Of a stretch of DNA of 64,000 bases, positions 1-9,413 are shown in pieces. The DNA is from Comamonadaceae bacterium (GTDB taxonomy: Bacteria; Pseudomonadota; Gammaproteobacteria; Burkholderiales; Burkholderiaceae_C), in NCBI GenBank assembly GCA_027488215.1, contig JAIYCB010000006.1:102820-166819 (forward strand), read 5' to 3'. Each line of letters begins with the position of its first letter. The first letter of the stretch is position 1. A program made the position numbers and the translations under genes. The notes under the pieces were generated by a model. The model was not told the DNA's origin and searched no databases. It worked only from the letters and a program-made list of their open reading frames with translations.

Positions 1-2748
1 GCCGTGTGGTCACTGGCCGTCATCCCCGAGGGCAATCAACTCAACGCCGTGGAGTTGACCAACTGGTCTGAGCAGGTGCTCAAAAAGCGTCTGGAAAACG
101 TGCGTGGTGTGGGCTCGGTTTCTTTGGTGGGGGGAAGCAAACGAGAGATCAACCTGTATTTGAACCCGGCCAACATGGAAGCCTTGGGAGTCACCGCCGA
201 GCAAGTGGTGGCAGCCGTGCGCAACGAAAACCAGGACTTGCCCGTGGGCGCGATTCGCTCGCTGCAGCAAGAGCGCATCGTGCAAATCAGCTCGCGCATG
301 GAAAGGCCCGAGGACTTTGGCCGCATCATCGTGGCACGCAAAAACAGCACACCGATTCGCCTGTCCCAAGTGGCCACGGTGCAAGACGGCGCGCAAGAGC
401 TGGAAAACCTGGCGCTCTACAACGGTCAGCGAACCCTCTTGTTGTCGGTGCAAAAGTCGCAAGACGAAAACACCATCCAGGTGGTCGATGGGCTGGTCAA
501 GGCCGTGGCCGAGCTGCAAGCCCAATTGCCACCAGGACTCCAGCTTGAGCCCATCACCGACAACTCCCGACCCATTCGCGTGTCGGTGAACAACGTGCGC
601 CAGACCCTGATCGAAGGGGCCATCCTCACGGTGTTGATCGTGTTTTTGTTCCTCAACTCCTGGCGCTCGACCGTCATCACGGGCCTGACACTGCCGATCT
701 CGCTGATCGGCACCTTCATGTTCATGCAGATGTTCGGCTTCACCATCAACATGATCACGCTGATGGCGCTTTCCCTGTGTGTGGGCCTGCTGATCGACGA
801 TGCGATTGTGGTGCGCGAGAACATCGTGCGTCATGTGCAAATGGGCAAAAACGCCTACCGCGCCTCGATGGAAGGCACGCAAGAAATTGGCCTGGCCGTG
901 CTGGCCACCACCTTGTCCATCGTGGCGGTGTTTTTGCCCATCGGCTTCATGGAGGGCATCATCGGCAAGTTCTTCCACGAGTTTGGCATCACCATCGTCG
1001 CGGCTGTGATGATCTCGATGTTTGTGAGCTTCACGCTCGACCCGATGCTCTCAAGCATCTGGCACGACCCAGCCATCGAGGCGCACGGGAAAAACCAGGT
1101 ATCCGTGAGCATGTACGACAAAACCATTGGCCGCGTGACCGGCTGGTTTGACCGGGGCACCGAGCGCCTTGCAGACGGCTACCAAAGCATCTTGCGCTGG
1201 GCGCTGGTGCACAAAAAATCCACCGTTTTTCTGGCGCTGGGCATTTTTGTGGCCAGCGTGTTCATGGTCCGGTTTCTGGGCACCGAGTTTGTGCCCAAAG
1301 CCGATTTTTCCGAGACCTCGCTCAAGTTTGAAACCCCGGTGGGCACCTCGCTCGAAGCCACCGAAGCCAAAGCCCGACAGGTCGAAGCCATCTTGCGCGA
1401 CTTCCCAGAAGTACGCTACACCCTCAGCACCATCAACACCGCCAACGCGCAGGGCAAGAACAACGTCAACCTCTACATTCGTTTGGTGGACCGCAAAAAC
1501 CGCAATCGCAATGCCGACCAAATGTCGGCCGTGCTGCGCGAGCGCCTCAAAAAAGTACCCGGCATCGCAGTGACCCACGCGGGTTTGCTTGACGCGATCG
1601 GTGGCAACAAGCAAGTGGAGTTCTCACTGCAAGGCCCGGATCAAAAAGAGCTGGAACGCCTGGCGCTGTTGGCCCTGGCCAAGGTGCGCGACATCCCTGG
1701 CCTGGTGGATCTGGATTCGAGTGTGAAACCCAACAAACCCGTCATCGGCGTGGAAATTCAGCGTGACGCGGCATCGGACCTTGGCCTGGGTACAGCCCAG
1801 TTGGCTGGACCCCTGCGCACCTTGGTGGCGGGACAAACTGTGGGCAACTGGCGCGCCCCCAACGACCAGACTTATGATGTGAACGTGCGCCTCACCCCTG
1901 AGGCCCGCAACAGCCCACAAGACCTGGAACGCCTGCCCTTCATCGTGGGCACCGCGGCCGATGGCAACCCGCGCATCGTGCGTTTGGGCCAGGTGGCCAC
2001 GGTCACTGAGACCACCGGCTCTAACCAGATCAACCGGCGCGACCTGATGCGCGAGGTCGCCATCAACGCCAACGTGTTTGGTCGCTCTGCAGGCGAGGTT
2101 TCGGCCGATGTGCGCAAAGCCATGGACAGTCTGAACCTGCCACCCGGCTACCGCTACAGCTTTGGCGGCTCCACCAAGAACATGGCCGAGTCCTTTGGCT
2201 ACGCCTTGTCGGCCTTGGCCATGGCGGTGATCTTCATCTACATGATCCTGGCCAGCCAATTCAAGAGCTTTTTTCAGCCCCTGGCGCTGATGACCTCGCT
2301 TCCCCTGACCCTGATCGGCGTGGTCCTGGCGCTCATGCTTTTCAACTCGACCTTGTCCATGTTCTCCATCATCGGCGTGATCATGCTCATGGGCCTGGTC
2401 ACCAAAAATGCCATCTTGCTGGTGGACTTTGCCATTCGCGCCCGCGAAGATGGTCTGGAACGCAGCGCAGCCTTGCTGTTGGCGGCCAAGGTGCGACTGC
2501 GCCCGATTTTGATGACCACTTTGGCCATGATTTTTGGCATGGTGCCGCTGGCCTTTGCGCTCAGCGAAGGCGCTGAACAACGCGCACCGATGGGCCAGGC
2601 GGTGATTGGCGGGGTCATCACTTCATCGCTGCTGACGCTGGTGGTGGTGCCGGTGGTGTATTGCTATATGGACGACTTGGCCCAATGGCTGCGAGCAAAA
2701 GCAGGCCTCGGTCCACCTCGTCAGGGTCAGGACACCTCCGCCGCTTAA
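1..2748 (+). CDS. RND efflux transporter permease, inner-membrane subunit (5' end outside window)
   Basis: This is the inner-membrane proton/drug antiporter of a tripartite RND pump (AcrB/MdtB-like HAE1 family). The 914 visible residues compare with about 1030-1050 for the family, so roughly the first 120-130 residues, including the first membrane helix and part of the porter domain, lie left of the window. The GTG at position 4 is not a real start. Visible hallmarks are the TM4 proton-relay motif [13 protein letters not shown] with two adjacent Asp, and the TM10 motif [14 protein letters not shown] with the relay Lys. Two large periplasmic stretches separate the helical bundles, as in all RND permeases. 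A tolC-like gene lies about 1.1 kb downstream and could supply the outer-membrane channel. Substrate cannot be told from sequence. Confidence 0.93.
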   Translation, partial: AVWSLAVIPEGNQLNAVELTNWSEQVLKKRLENVRGVGSVSLVGGSKREINLYLNPANMEALGVTAEQVVAAVRNENQDLPVGAIRSLQQERIVQISSRMERPEDFGRIIVARKNSTPIRLSQVATVQDGAQELENLALYNGQRTLLLSVQKSQDENTIQVVDGLVKAVAELQAQLPPGLQLEPITDNSRPIRVSVNNVRQTLIEGAILTVLIVFLFLNSWRSTVITGLTLPISLIGTFMFMQMFGFTINMITLMALSLCVGLLIDDAIVVRENIVRHVQMGKNAYRASMEGTQEIGLAVLATTLSIVAVFLPIGFMEGIIGKFFHEFGITIVAAVMISMFVSFTLDPMLSSIWHDPAIEAHGKNQVSVSMYDKTIGRVTGWFDRGTERLADGYQSILRWALVHKKSTVFLALGIFVASVFMVRFLGTEFVPKADFSETSLKFETPVGTSLEATEAKARQVEAILRDFPEVRYTLSTINTANAQGKNNVNLYIRLVDRKNRNRNADQMSAVLRERLKKVPGIAVTHAGLLDAIGGNKQVEFSLQGPDQKELERLALLALAKVRDIPGLVDLDSSVKPNKPVIGVEIQRDAASDLGLGTAQLAGPLRTLVAGQTVGNWRAPNDQTYDVNVRLTPEARNSPQDLERLPFIVGTAADGNPRIVRLGQVATVTETTGSNQINRRDLMREVAINANVFGRSAGEVSADVRKAMDSLNLPPGYRYSFGGSTKNMAESFGYALSALAMAVIFIYMILASQFKSFFQPLALMTSLPLTLIGVVLALMLFNSTLSMFSIIGVIMLMGLVTKNAILLVDFAIRAREDGLERSAALLLAAKVRLRPILMTTLAMIFGMVPLAFALSEGAEQRAPMGQAVIGGVITSSLLTLVVVPVVYCYMDDLAQWLRAKAGLGPPRQGQDTSAA

Positions 2749-2791
2749 AATCATGGCATATTTGAACCCGACCCCCGCAGGAGTTAAGAAA

Positions 2792-3451
2792 ATGGATCTG
2801 AACCAGGCCCGCTTCAACATGATTGAGCAGCAAATCCGCCCTTGGGAAGTGCTGGACCCGCAAGTGCTGGCTCTGCTTTCCACTGTGCGCCGTGAAGACT
2901 TTGTGCCCATGGCCCACAAGGCTCTGGCTTTTGTCGACATGGAGATTCCGCTGGGCGCAGCGCCCAACCAGGTCATGCTCGCCCCCCGCGTGCAAGCGAG
3001 GTTGCTGCAAGACCTGGCTGTACAAAAGACCGACAAGGTTTTGGACATCGGCACCGGATCAGGCTACATGGCCGCGCTGCTGGGTCATCAGGGTGCCAGC
3101 GTGCTGAGCCTGGAAATCGACGCGAAGCTGGTCACACAAGCCCAAACCAACTTGCAAAAAGCCGGGGTGAGCAACGTCACCGTTCGCCAAGCCGACGGCA
3201 GCCAGGGCGCACCCGTTGACGGACCTTTCGATGTGATTTTGCTCAGTGGCTCAGTGGCCGAAGTGCCCGCCACGTTGCTGCAGCAGCTGAGTGTTGGAGG
3301 CCGCCTGGCCACCATCGTGGGAGAAGAGCCCATGATGCGCGCCACGCTGATTACCCGCACCGGCACCAACAGCTGGACCACCACAGAGCCCTGGGATTGC
3401 AACACTGCCCGCTTGTCCGGCTTTGCCGAGCCCTCACGCTTCAAATTCTGA
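2792..3451 (+). CDS. pcm: Protein-L-isoaspartate O-methyltransferase
   Basis: SAM-dependent methyltransferase of the PCMT family, which methylates isoaspartyl residues in damaged proteins and so starts their repair. The SAM-binding motif I reads VLDIGTGSGYMAALL, around residues 80-95 of 219. The length is normal. I chose ATG 2792 because an AGGAG Shine-Dalgarno lies 8 nt upstream; an in-frame upstream ATG at 2753 has no such site. The gene follows the RND permease by 43 nt and precedes a rhodanese gene by 7 nt, so co-transcription with the rhodanese is likely. Confidence 0.88.
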   Translation: MDLNQARFNMIEQQIRPWEVLDPQVLALLSTVRREDFVPMAHKALAFVDMEIPLGAAPNQVMLAPRVQARLLQDLAVQKTDKVLDIGTGSGYMAALLGHQGASVLSLEIDAKLVTQAQTNLQKAGVSNVTVRQADGSQGAPVDGPFDVILLSGSVAEVPATLLQQLSVGGRLATIVGEEPMMRATLITRTGTNSWTTTEPWDCNTARLSGFAEPSRFKF

Positions 3452-3458
3452 GACCGCC

Positions 3459-3788
3459 ATGCAGCAACTCTACCCAGCCCAAATCGCTGAATGGGCCAGC
3501 CAACAAGCCAGCCGCCCCGTTTTGCTCGATGTGCGTGAGGGCTGGGAAGTACAAACCGCCAGCGCTCAAGCCGAAGGCCTGGACCTGCTGCACATGCCCA
3601 TGCAATCCATCCCGGCGCGTCTGCACGAACTCGACAAAACCCGTCCAATCGCCTGTCTGTGCCACCACGGTGGACGCAGCATGCAAGTGGCCGCTTTTTT
3701 GCAGCAGCACGGCTTTGAGGTCGTCAATGTGGCCGGCGGCATTCACGCATGGTCGGCACAAGTGGACCCCAGCATTCCCGTTTATTGA
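3459..3788 (+). CDS. Single-domain rhodanese-like sulfurtransferase
   Basis: A 109-residue single rhodanese domain. The active-site loop reads CHHGGRSMQ, giving the catalytic Cys and the following Arg of the CxxGxR pattern; LLDVREGWE is the family's N-terminal CH2A-like motif. Such proteins transfer sulfur from a persulfide on the catalytic Cys, but the physiological acceptor is unknown. ATG 3459 is chosen because the domain starts directly after it; the longer in-frame version would overlap the end of pcm. It lies 7 nt after pcm and 49 nt before the tolC-like gene. Confidence 0.87.
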   Translation: MQQLYPAQIAEWASQQASRPVLLDVREGWEVQTASAQAEGLDLLHMPMQSIPARLHELDKTRPIACLCHHGGRSMQVAAFLQQHGFEVVNVAGGIHAWSAQVDPSIPVY

Positions 3789-3837
3789 GTCAGCGTTTGA
3801 CCCGATGTGGGCCCGACATTTTTTATAAAGACACGCC

Positions 3838-5151
3838 ATGAAACTGCTCACCCTGCCCCTGACTTTGGCCTTGATGGCCGCCTTTGCAGGCTCAGCACAG
3901 GCCCAGAGCTTGGCCACCCTGTATCAGGCGGCCAAAAGCCACGATGCCACTTACAAAGCTGCGCGCTCGCAGTATGAAGCCTCGCTGGCCAAGGCCGAGC
4001 AAGCCAAAGCCTTGCTGCGCCCCACCGCGGGTTTAGGGGGCACTCTGTCCGAGTCCTACCTGGACAACCAATCCAATGCCATGGGCAGTGGTGCGTTCGG
4101 CACCCGCAGTTTGTCGGTCAGTGGCAGCCAGCCACTCTATCGCCCTGCCAACCAGATCAGCCTTACCCAAGGAATGAAGCAAGTGGACTTGGCCCAAGCC
4201 CAGCTCAAAGCCGCCGAGCAGGAACTGATGGTGCGCATCAGCCAAGCCTACTTTGACGTGCTGACGGCGCAAGAAAGTTTGAACTTCGTCAAGGCCCAAA
4301 AGTCCGCCGTATCTGAACAGCTGGCAGCTGCCAAACGCAACTTCGAAGTGGGCACGGCCACCATCACTGACACGCGCGAAGCCCAGGCTCGGTTTGACTT
4401 GGTCACAGCGCAAGAAATCGCGGCTGAAAACGATCTGCAGGTCAAACGGCTGGCACTCGACCAAACCGTGGGGATCGCCCAAGTCAAGCCCCTGGGCTTG
4501 CAAGCGGAGGCCGACATTGCCCGTCTGCACAGCGGAACCATCGAGTCGTGGGTAGCCCAATCCGATGCCAGCAACACCAGCCTGGAGCAGGCACGCATTG
4601 CACTTGAAGTCGCTCAACTGGAAATCGATAAAGCCAAAGCCGCCCTGCAGCCCACTGTGGACCTGAACGCCAGCTACGGCATGACGCGCTACCGCAACGG
4701 CGCCACCACTCAGCCCAACACCAACGCCGCCAGCATCGGTGTGGCCTTGAACATGCCGCTGTACACCGGCCAAGCCAGCCAAAACCGCATCAGGGAAACC
4801 GTGGCCCTGCAAGACAAAGCTCGCAATGAACTGGACGCTGCGCAGCGCAACGTCGCCCAAGCCACTCGCACCGCTTTTTATGGTGTGCAATCGGGCCTGA
4901 GTCAAATCAAGGCACTGCAAGCGGCCGAAGTCTCGAGCCAAAGCGCTTTGGATGCCAACAAACTGGGCTACCAAGTGGGCGTTCGCATCAACATCGACGT
5001 ACTCAACAGCCAAAGCCAACTCTTCCAGACCAAACGCGATCTGGCCAAGGCCCGCCACGATGTGCTGCTGGGGCAGTTGAGACTTCGCCAAGCCAGCGGC
5101 ACTCTGCAGGACTCAGATTTGCAGGCGGTCAGCGGCTTGTTGCAAAAATAA
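3838..5151 (+). CDS. tolC: TolC family outer-membrane channel protein
   Basis: Outer-membrane efflux protein of 437 residues, normal for TolC. It has a clear signal peptide of about 22 residues ending in GSAQA before QSLATLYQ. The rest shows the two-fold OEP repeat, with long Ala/Gln/Leu-rich heptad-like helices that form the periplasmic tunnel and short beta-barrel segments. TolC channels pair with inner-membrane RND, ABC or MFS pumps and export drugs, toxins or siderophores. The RND permease upstream and the HlyD/ABC system at 19.5-23.8 kb are possible partners. It ends 37 nt before the convergent waaA. Confidence 0.9.
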   Translation: MKLLTLPLTLALMAAFAGSAQAQSLATLYQAAKSHDATYKAARSQYEASLAKAEQAKALLRPTAGLGGTLSESYLDNQSNAMGSGAFGTRSLSVSGSQPLYRPANQISLTQGMKQVDLAQAQLKAAEQELMVRISQAYFDVLTAQESLNFVKAQKSAVSEQLAAAKRNFEVGTATITDTREAQARFDLVTAQEIAAENDLQVKRLALDQTVGIAQVKPLGLQAEADIARLHSGTIESWVAQSDASNTSLEQARIALEVAQLEIDKAKAALQPTVDLNASYGMTRYRNGATTQPNTNAASIGVALNMPLYTGQASQNRIRETVALQDKARNELDAAQRNVAQATRTAFYGVQSGLSQIKALQAAEVSSQSALDANKLGYQVGVRINIDVLNSQSQLFQTKRDLAKARHDVLLGQLRLRQASGTLQDSDLQAVSGLLQK

Positions 5152-5187
5152 GCGTTATTGCCCCGTTACAGAGGCTATGGAATAGCT

Positions 5188-6519
5188 TTAGAGCAACCCA
5201 GCAATCGTCTGCGCATAGCGCTCTGCAGCGCCTCGGCTTTGGGCCACCAAATCCAGCCCCTTTTGACGGGCGTTTTCAAGCTCTGCAGGTTGTCGTATCC
5301 AAGCCATGACTTGGTCCAACGCACTGTCCATGTCGCTGACACGGGCCGCAGCCCCGATTTGCTGAGCATTTTGTGCGGCTTCGGTAAAGTTAAAAGTGTG
5401 CGGACCCATGATCACCGGACAGCCAAAGGCGGCAGCCTCGATCAGGTTCTGTCCGCCCAATGGCATGAAACTGCCTCCCAGCAAGGCCATGTCGGCGCTC
5501 TGGAAATAGATCGGCATCTCGCCCACGCTGTCGCCCAGCCAAACTTGCGCCTTTTCAGCTTGAACAGGCAGCGACTGACCCCAGTCCCAGTTCGAGCGAC
5601 GAACAACGCTCAGGCCCTGCGCAACCAACAAATCGTGGACTTCATCAAAGCGCTGTGGGTGCCTTGGCACCAACAACCAAACCACGCCCGCTGCCCGAAA
5701 AGCGTTGAGCCGAGCTTCATTGGCCATCAAAGCCTTCAACCACAGGGCTTCTTCACCTTCGCGGGTACTGGCCAGCATGACCACAGGGCAAAGTGCAACT
5801 TGGCGGTGCCAATGCTGGCGCCAAACTTGGGCCAAAGCTAGGGCTTCGGGCTGGGGTTGCACATCAAATTTGAGGTTACCCAACACCGCCTGCACATTAG
5901 CACCCAGTTGCTCTAGGCGTTCCCGATCTTGAGGCGTTTGTGCCAATACAGCACTCAAACCCCGATAAGCAGGACGGGACAGCAGCGACCAGCGCAAAGC
6001 CGAGCGCAGCGACTTTTCGTTCAGCCGGGCATTGGCCATTACCAAAGGCACCGATGCTTGCATGCAGACCTGCACCAACATGGGCCAGACCTCGGTCTCC
6101 ATCAAGATGCCCAGCCGAGGCCGGTGGTGCTGCAAAAATCGCTGAGTGGCTTGGGGTGTGTCCCAGGGGAGCCAGGCCTGTGCATCGCCTGGGCGCAACA
6201 AGGTCTGTCCCTGCGCCCAACCGGTGGCGGTGCTGTGGGTCAGCAGCAAGCGCATGTTGGGCCAAACCGAACGCAGCTTTTCTATGAGGATGGCCGCCGC
6301 GCGTGTCTCGCCAAGCGAGACCGCATGCACCCAAACACTGCCAGGCTCGGGCGGGGCTCCTTCGTACAGGCCGAAACGCTGCGGCATGTGCGCCAAATAA
6401 CCCGGCTCTTGCTGACCCCGGCGGCGCAGTTTTCGACAAAACAACGGCTGCAAGCCGCGCATCACGAAACCATATACGGCCAGCACCAGACGTTCGACCA
6501 GGGACAAACGCTGGCTCAT
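5188..6519 (-). CDS. waaA: 3-deoxy-D-manno-octulosonic acid (Kdo) transferase
   Basis: GT30-family Kdo transferase of 443 residues, which adds Kdo from CMP-Kdo to lipid A precursor on the inner membrane. The N-terminal hydrophobic anchor, the motif VHAVSLGETRAA with its Gly-Glu, and the ETEVWPML segment match the family; the C-terminal half binds the nucleotide sugar. ATG at 6519 overlaps the stop of the upstream glycosyltransferase by 4 nt, so the two are translationally coupled. Its place beside core glycosyltransferases and an O-antigen ligase fits LPS inner-core assembly. Confidence 0.93.
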   Translation of the reverse strand: MSQRLSLVERLVLAVYGFVMRGLQPLFCRKLRRRGQQEPGYLAHMPQRFGLYEGAPPEPGSVWVHAVSLGETRAAAILIEKLRSVWPNMRLLLTHSTATGWAQGQTLLRPGDAQAWLPWDTPQATQRFLQHHRPRLGILMETEVWPMLVQVCMQASVPLVMANARLNEKSLRSALRWSLLSRPAYRGLSAVLAQTPQDRERLEQLGANVQAVLGNLKFDVQPQPEALALAQVWRQHWHRQVALCPVVMLASTREGEEALWLKALMANEARLNAFRAAGVVWLLVPRHPQRFDEVHDLLVAQGLSVVRRSNWDWGQSLPVQAEKAQVWLGDSVGEMPIYFQSADMALLGGSFMPLGGQNLIEAAAFGCPVIMGPHTFNFTEAAQNAQQIGAAARVSDMDSALDQVMAWIRQPAELENARQKGLDLVAQSRGAAERYAQTIAGLL

Positions 6520-7583
6520 CCGCGCGCAGTCGCCTGGTCAAAAAGTTGCTGGTAGACGCGGCCAATGCCAGCGGCCTCTTGTTCTAAGCTGAAGCGCTGA
6601 GCCACGCGCAGCTGCGCAGTTTGGCCCATTTGAAGGGCATGCTCGGGGACTTGCATGACTTTGAGCACGGCTTGTGCCAGCCCTTCGACATCGCCGGTGT
6701 CCACCATCTCGCCGGTTTGGCCGGAAATGGCCAACTGATCGAAAGCCCCGGTGCGCGAGCACACCACAGCACAACCCGTGGCGGCGGCTTCGAATGGGGT
6801 GAGGCCAAAAGGCTCGTAGCGTGGGCAAGCCACACACAACAAACAGCGCTGGTACCACTCGTGCACTTGGCCCGCAGGCACCTCGCCCAAAAACACGATG
6901 CGGTCGGTCATGCCTGCAGCGTCAATTTGTCGCTGTAAATCTTGTTGGTAAGCCTGATGCTGGGGCTGAGCCAGCCCCGCAATCACGGCGGTGCATCCAG
7001 GCAACTGAGGCAGGGCTTTGAGCATGGCGTGCACAAAGACGTCGGTGCCCTTGTCGGGCCGCACGCGGCCAAACACGCCAATCCCGTATTGTCCCGGTAA
7101 GCCCGAAGAGCCCCAGGCCTTGAGCTTGTCGGCAGGCGGGCTGAAGCGCGTCAAATCAATACCGTGCGGCACTACAGCCGTGGTGTTGGGCACAAAAGAG
7201 GCGGCCAGCGGCGTGGTCGAGATCACCGCATCCATCTTGGAAATCAGCCAACGTGGAAAGCGCCCATGCAAATGTTGCGCCGCCGAGGTGAAAACCAGCT
7301 TGATGGGCAAGCGCAGCACGTCACGGGCAAAAATGCCCAGCATCATTTCGGGGTCACGCCGCACATGCCAAATGCGAAACGTCTGCCCTGGTGGTGGCTG
7401 ACGCGACACGGCGATGGCTTGCCCAGCGGTCATGCCCACCACGCCATTGGACATGGTGGTGCCGCAATAGCCCAGGCGCCATTGCGCCATTTGCAAAGGA
7501 ACCAATGCATTGATCGTGGCGGACACACCCGTGTAGCGCTGCTTGATGTTGAAGACAATGACGTCGGGGTCGGGGTGGAGCAC
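6516..7583 (-). CDS. Glycosyltransferase family 4, LPS core type
   Basis: GT-B fold glycosyltransferase of 355 residues. The C-terminal nucleotide-sugar half carries GVFGRVRPDKGTDVFVHAM and the E-x7-E region EPFGLTPFEAAATG, which place it in GT4. Donor and acceptor are not identifiable. It is the first gene of a two-gene unit with waaA (4-nt overlap), which suggests it adds a core sugar near Kdo. The start is a GTG at 7583; no strong Shine-Dalgarno is visible and a TATAAT-like box sits only about 30 nt upstream, so the leader is short. The exact start is less certain than the gene. Confidence 0.85.
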   Translation of the reverse strand: MLHPDPDVIVFNIKQRYTGVSATINALVPLQMAQWRLGYCGTTMSNGVVGMTAGQAIAVSRQPPPGQTFRIWHVRRDPEMMLGIFARDVLRLPIKLVFTSAAQHLHGRFPRWLISKMDAVISTTPLAASFVPNTTAVVPHGIDLTRFSPPADKLKAWGSSGLPGQYGIGVFGRVRPDKGTDVFVHAMLKALPQLPGCTAVIAGLAQPQHQAYQQDLQRQIDAAGMTDRIVFLGEVPAGQVHEWYQRCLLCVACPRYEPFGLTPFEAAATGCAVVCSRTGAFDQLAISGQTGEMVDTGDVEGLAQAVLKVMQVPEHALQMGQTAQLRVAQRFSLEQEAAGIGRVYQQLFDQATARG

Positions 7584-7612
7584 GGGGTCCGGAGCAGAGT
7601 GGGTATTCGCAA

Positions 7613-7618
7613 ATTATA
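7613..7618 (-). promoter_or_regulatory. Candidate -10 box for the GT4-waaA transcript
   Basis: Read on the minus strand the six bases are TATAAT, a perfect sigma70 -10 hexamer, about 30 nt before the GTG of the glycosyltransferase. I see no good -35 at 17 nt, so the promoter may be weak or need an activator. The interval 7584-7702 is the only spacer between two divergent genes. Confidence 0.35.
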
Positions 7619-7702
7619 GGGAGCGTCACCGGACGTTGACGATAGCCCGACCAGCCGCTGCTCGTGCAGGTATATTTGGCCCACGACTGGAAGACGCCCT
7701 GG

Positions 7703-8497
7703 ATGAAAACCTACATTTTGAACTTGCCCTCAGCACTCGAACGCCGGAAGTTTCAAGCGCAACAAACAGAGCGTTTGGGTCTGGATGCAGAATTCATCGA
7801 TGCGCAAACCCCAGCCGACATTTCCGACACATTTTTTCAGGCCCACGCGTTTTCCTGGGAGAGGCCCATCAAAATCACCGAAGTGGCCTGTTTCATGAGC
7901 CACCACCATGTGTGGCAACTGGTCGCAACCAGTCATGAACCTGCCCTGGTGTTAGAAGACGACGCCATCCTGGCGCACAACACGCCTGAGCTGCTGAAGT
8001 TCTTGAGGCAGCTCGATGATGTGGACCACGTTTCACTTGAAACCCGACAACGCCAGAAACTGCTGGGTCGACACTTCAAGGGCGCTGCAAGTCTGAATGC
8101 ACACTTGCACCCCTTGCTGCAAGATCGCACCGGGGCGGCCGCCTATGTGCTTTGGCCATCTGGTGCGCGCATTCTGCTGGCTAAATTTGCGCAGCAAGGC
8201 ATGGGCTTGGCCGATGCCTTCATCTCCAGCACTTACCAACTCAAATCTTGGCAAACGGTTCCGGCCTTTGCCATTCAGGCCGACGTGGCCGCAGCCTATG
8301 GTATTCTGTGTCCCATCGCGCCACACTCCCTGATTGCGCGAGAAAAAGTGCCCAGCCCGCTCACGCGAAATGGCTGGCATGACCTGCAATTGAAACGGCG
8401 CAGATTGCGCGCCCAACTGCGCTTGGCCATTCGGTATCTGACTTGTTTTTGGCGGGCACGTCGTCAGTTTGTGGGAATTGACCCAGCACAGTTCTGA
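7703..8497 (+). CDS. Glycosyltransferase family 25 (LPS biosynthesis)
   Basis: GT25-family LPS glycosyltransferase of 264 residues, a group that often transfers galactose to the LPS core (LgtB/Lex2B type). The N-terminus MKTYILNLPSALERR is the classical GT25 opening, and ALVLEDDAIL contains the acidic metal-binding motif. ATG 7703 is chosen because the family motif begins there; the in-frame extension upstream adds nothing recognisable. It is transcribed opposite to its neighbours and meets the next GT gene tail to tail with one base between stops. Confidence 0.86.
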   Translation: MKTYILNLPSALERRKFQAQQTERLGLDAEFIDAQTPADISDTFFQAHAFSWERPIKITEVACFMSHHHVWQLVATSHEPALVLEDDAILAHNTPELLKFLRQLDDVDHVSLETRQRQKLLGRHFKGAASLNAHLHPLLQDRTGAAAYVLWPSGARILLAKFAQQGMGLADAFISSTYQLKSWQTVPAFAIQADVAAAYGILCPIAPHSLIAREKVPSPLTRNGWHDLQLKRRRLRAQLRLAIRYLTCFWRARRQFVGIDPAQF

Positions 8498-8498
8498 A

Positions 8499-9413
8499 TC
8501 AACGCGGCCACAGGCGCCGCCCCAACAGCTCCAGCTTGTTGAGGATCAATGGCAACCAGCGGGTTCGGTAGGCATTGAACTTGTAGGGCTTGCGCACGGT
8601 AGGATCGACCGTATCGACAAAGTCTTCGGCAAAGGGGTAGACACTCAAATCCCTTTTTGCGAATGCCGTTGACGCCTGCGGGCTCATGTCGATGAATGAC
8701 TTGACTTGGTTCCCCGCCATCCTGACCGCCAGTTTGGCCCCGAAAGTAAGCACGCGGCCGCGGTAAGCGGGCTCCTCGGGGATGTAAAAAACCCAAGGTT
8801 CGGCCGCCTGAACCATGTCGCCAAAAAGCTGGTCGGCCAATGCCCCATTGGCCTGTTCCGACCCGGCAAACTGCCAGCCACTTTGACGCAAACGAGCGAC
8901 ATGGAGCACAGCGATGTCGGCATACTTCTGAGGTACTTTGTCTGTTTCTTGCGGATCGGCAGACCAACGGTAACAGCGCAACCCGGCATCAGGTTGGTAG
9001 CGCTGCTGAAAATAGGCTCTTTTGCTGCCCTTCAAAAACAAGGGGCTGATGAACACCGTTGACGGACTTTGCTCGAAAACACGATGCATTCTGGACAGGT
9101 CTTCTTGAGCAAAAGGTCGAACCACCTGCAAATCGTCTTGCAACATGAGCAGGTAATCGGCTTGTGTCGCGTCCAATGCAGCTTGCATGTTGTTGTAATA
9201 ACCGCCATGACGCTCATCGCCCACTGACTTCATGTGCCGAACAGCCTCACCCAAAGTCTGTAAATAAGACACGGTTTCAGGGTCATCGCTCCCGTCGTCA
9301 TAGACCGTCCAACTGATCCCCAGCATATTGCGTTGCAGGGAGTCAACGCAATTTTTCAGGTACGCCCCCCTGTTGTAGGAAAAAATGGCGGCATCCAGGC
9401 TGGGTAAAGTCAT
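8499..9413 (-). CDS. Glycosyltransferase family 2
   Basis: GT-A fold family 2 enzyme of 304 residues. The opening LDAAIFSYNRGAYLKNC and WTVYDDGSDD match the GT2 nucleotide-binding region, and LLMLQDDLQV supplies a DxD-like metal site. Substrates cannot be told. The start overlaps the stop of the upstream glycosyltransferase (9410) by 4 nt, so it belongs to the minus-strand run that starts at the phosphomannomutase and ends here. Confidence 0.82.
   Translation of the reverse strand: MTLPSLDAAIFSYNRGAYLKNCVDSLQRNMLGISWTVYDDGSDDPETVSYLQTLGEAVRHMKSVGDERHGGYYNNMQAALDATQADYLLMLQDDLQVVRPFAQEDLSRMHRVFEQSPSTVFISPLFLKGSKRAYFQQRYQPDAGLRCYRWSADPQETDKVPQKYADIAVLHVARLRQSGWQFAGSEQANGALADQLFGDMVQAAEPWVFYIPEEPAYRGRVLTFGAKLAVRMAGNQVKSFIDMSPQASTAFAKRDLSVYPFAEDFVDTVDPTVRKPYKFNAYRTRWLPLILNKLELLGRRLWPR

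Noticed and set aside
10..978. Long minus-strand frame opposite the RND permease gene (and similar ones at 1624-2580)
   Set aside because: Low-complexity His/Gln/Gly-rich translation antisense to a clearly conserved gene; typical shadow frame in GC-rich DNA.
7613..7641. Complete sigma70 promoter with -35 for the GT4-waaA unit
   Set aside because: Only the -10 box is good; no -35 at a suitable distance, so listed as candidate -10 only.
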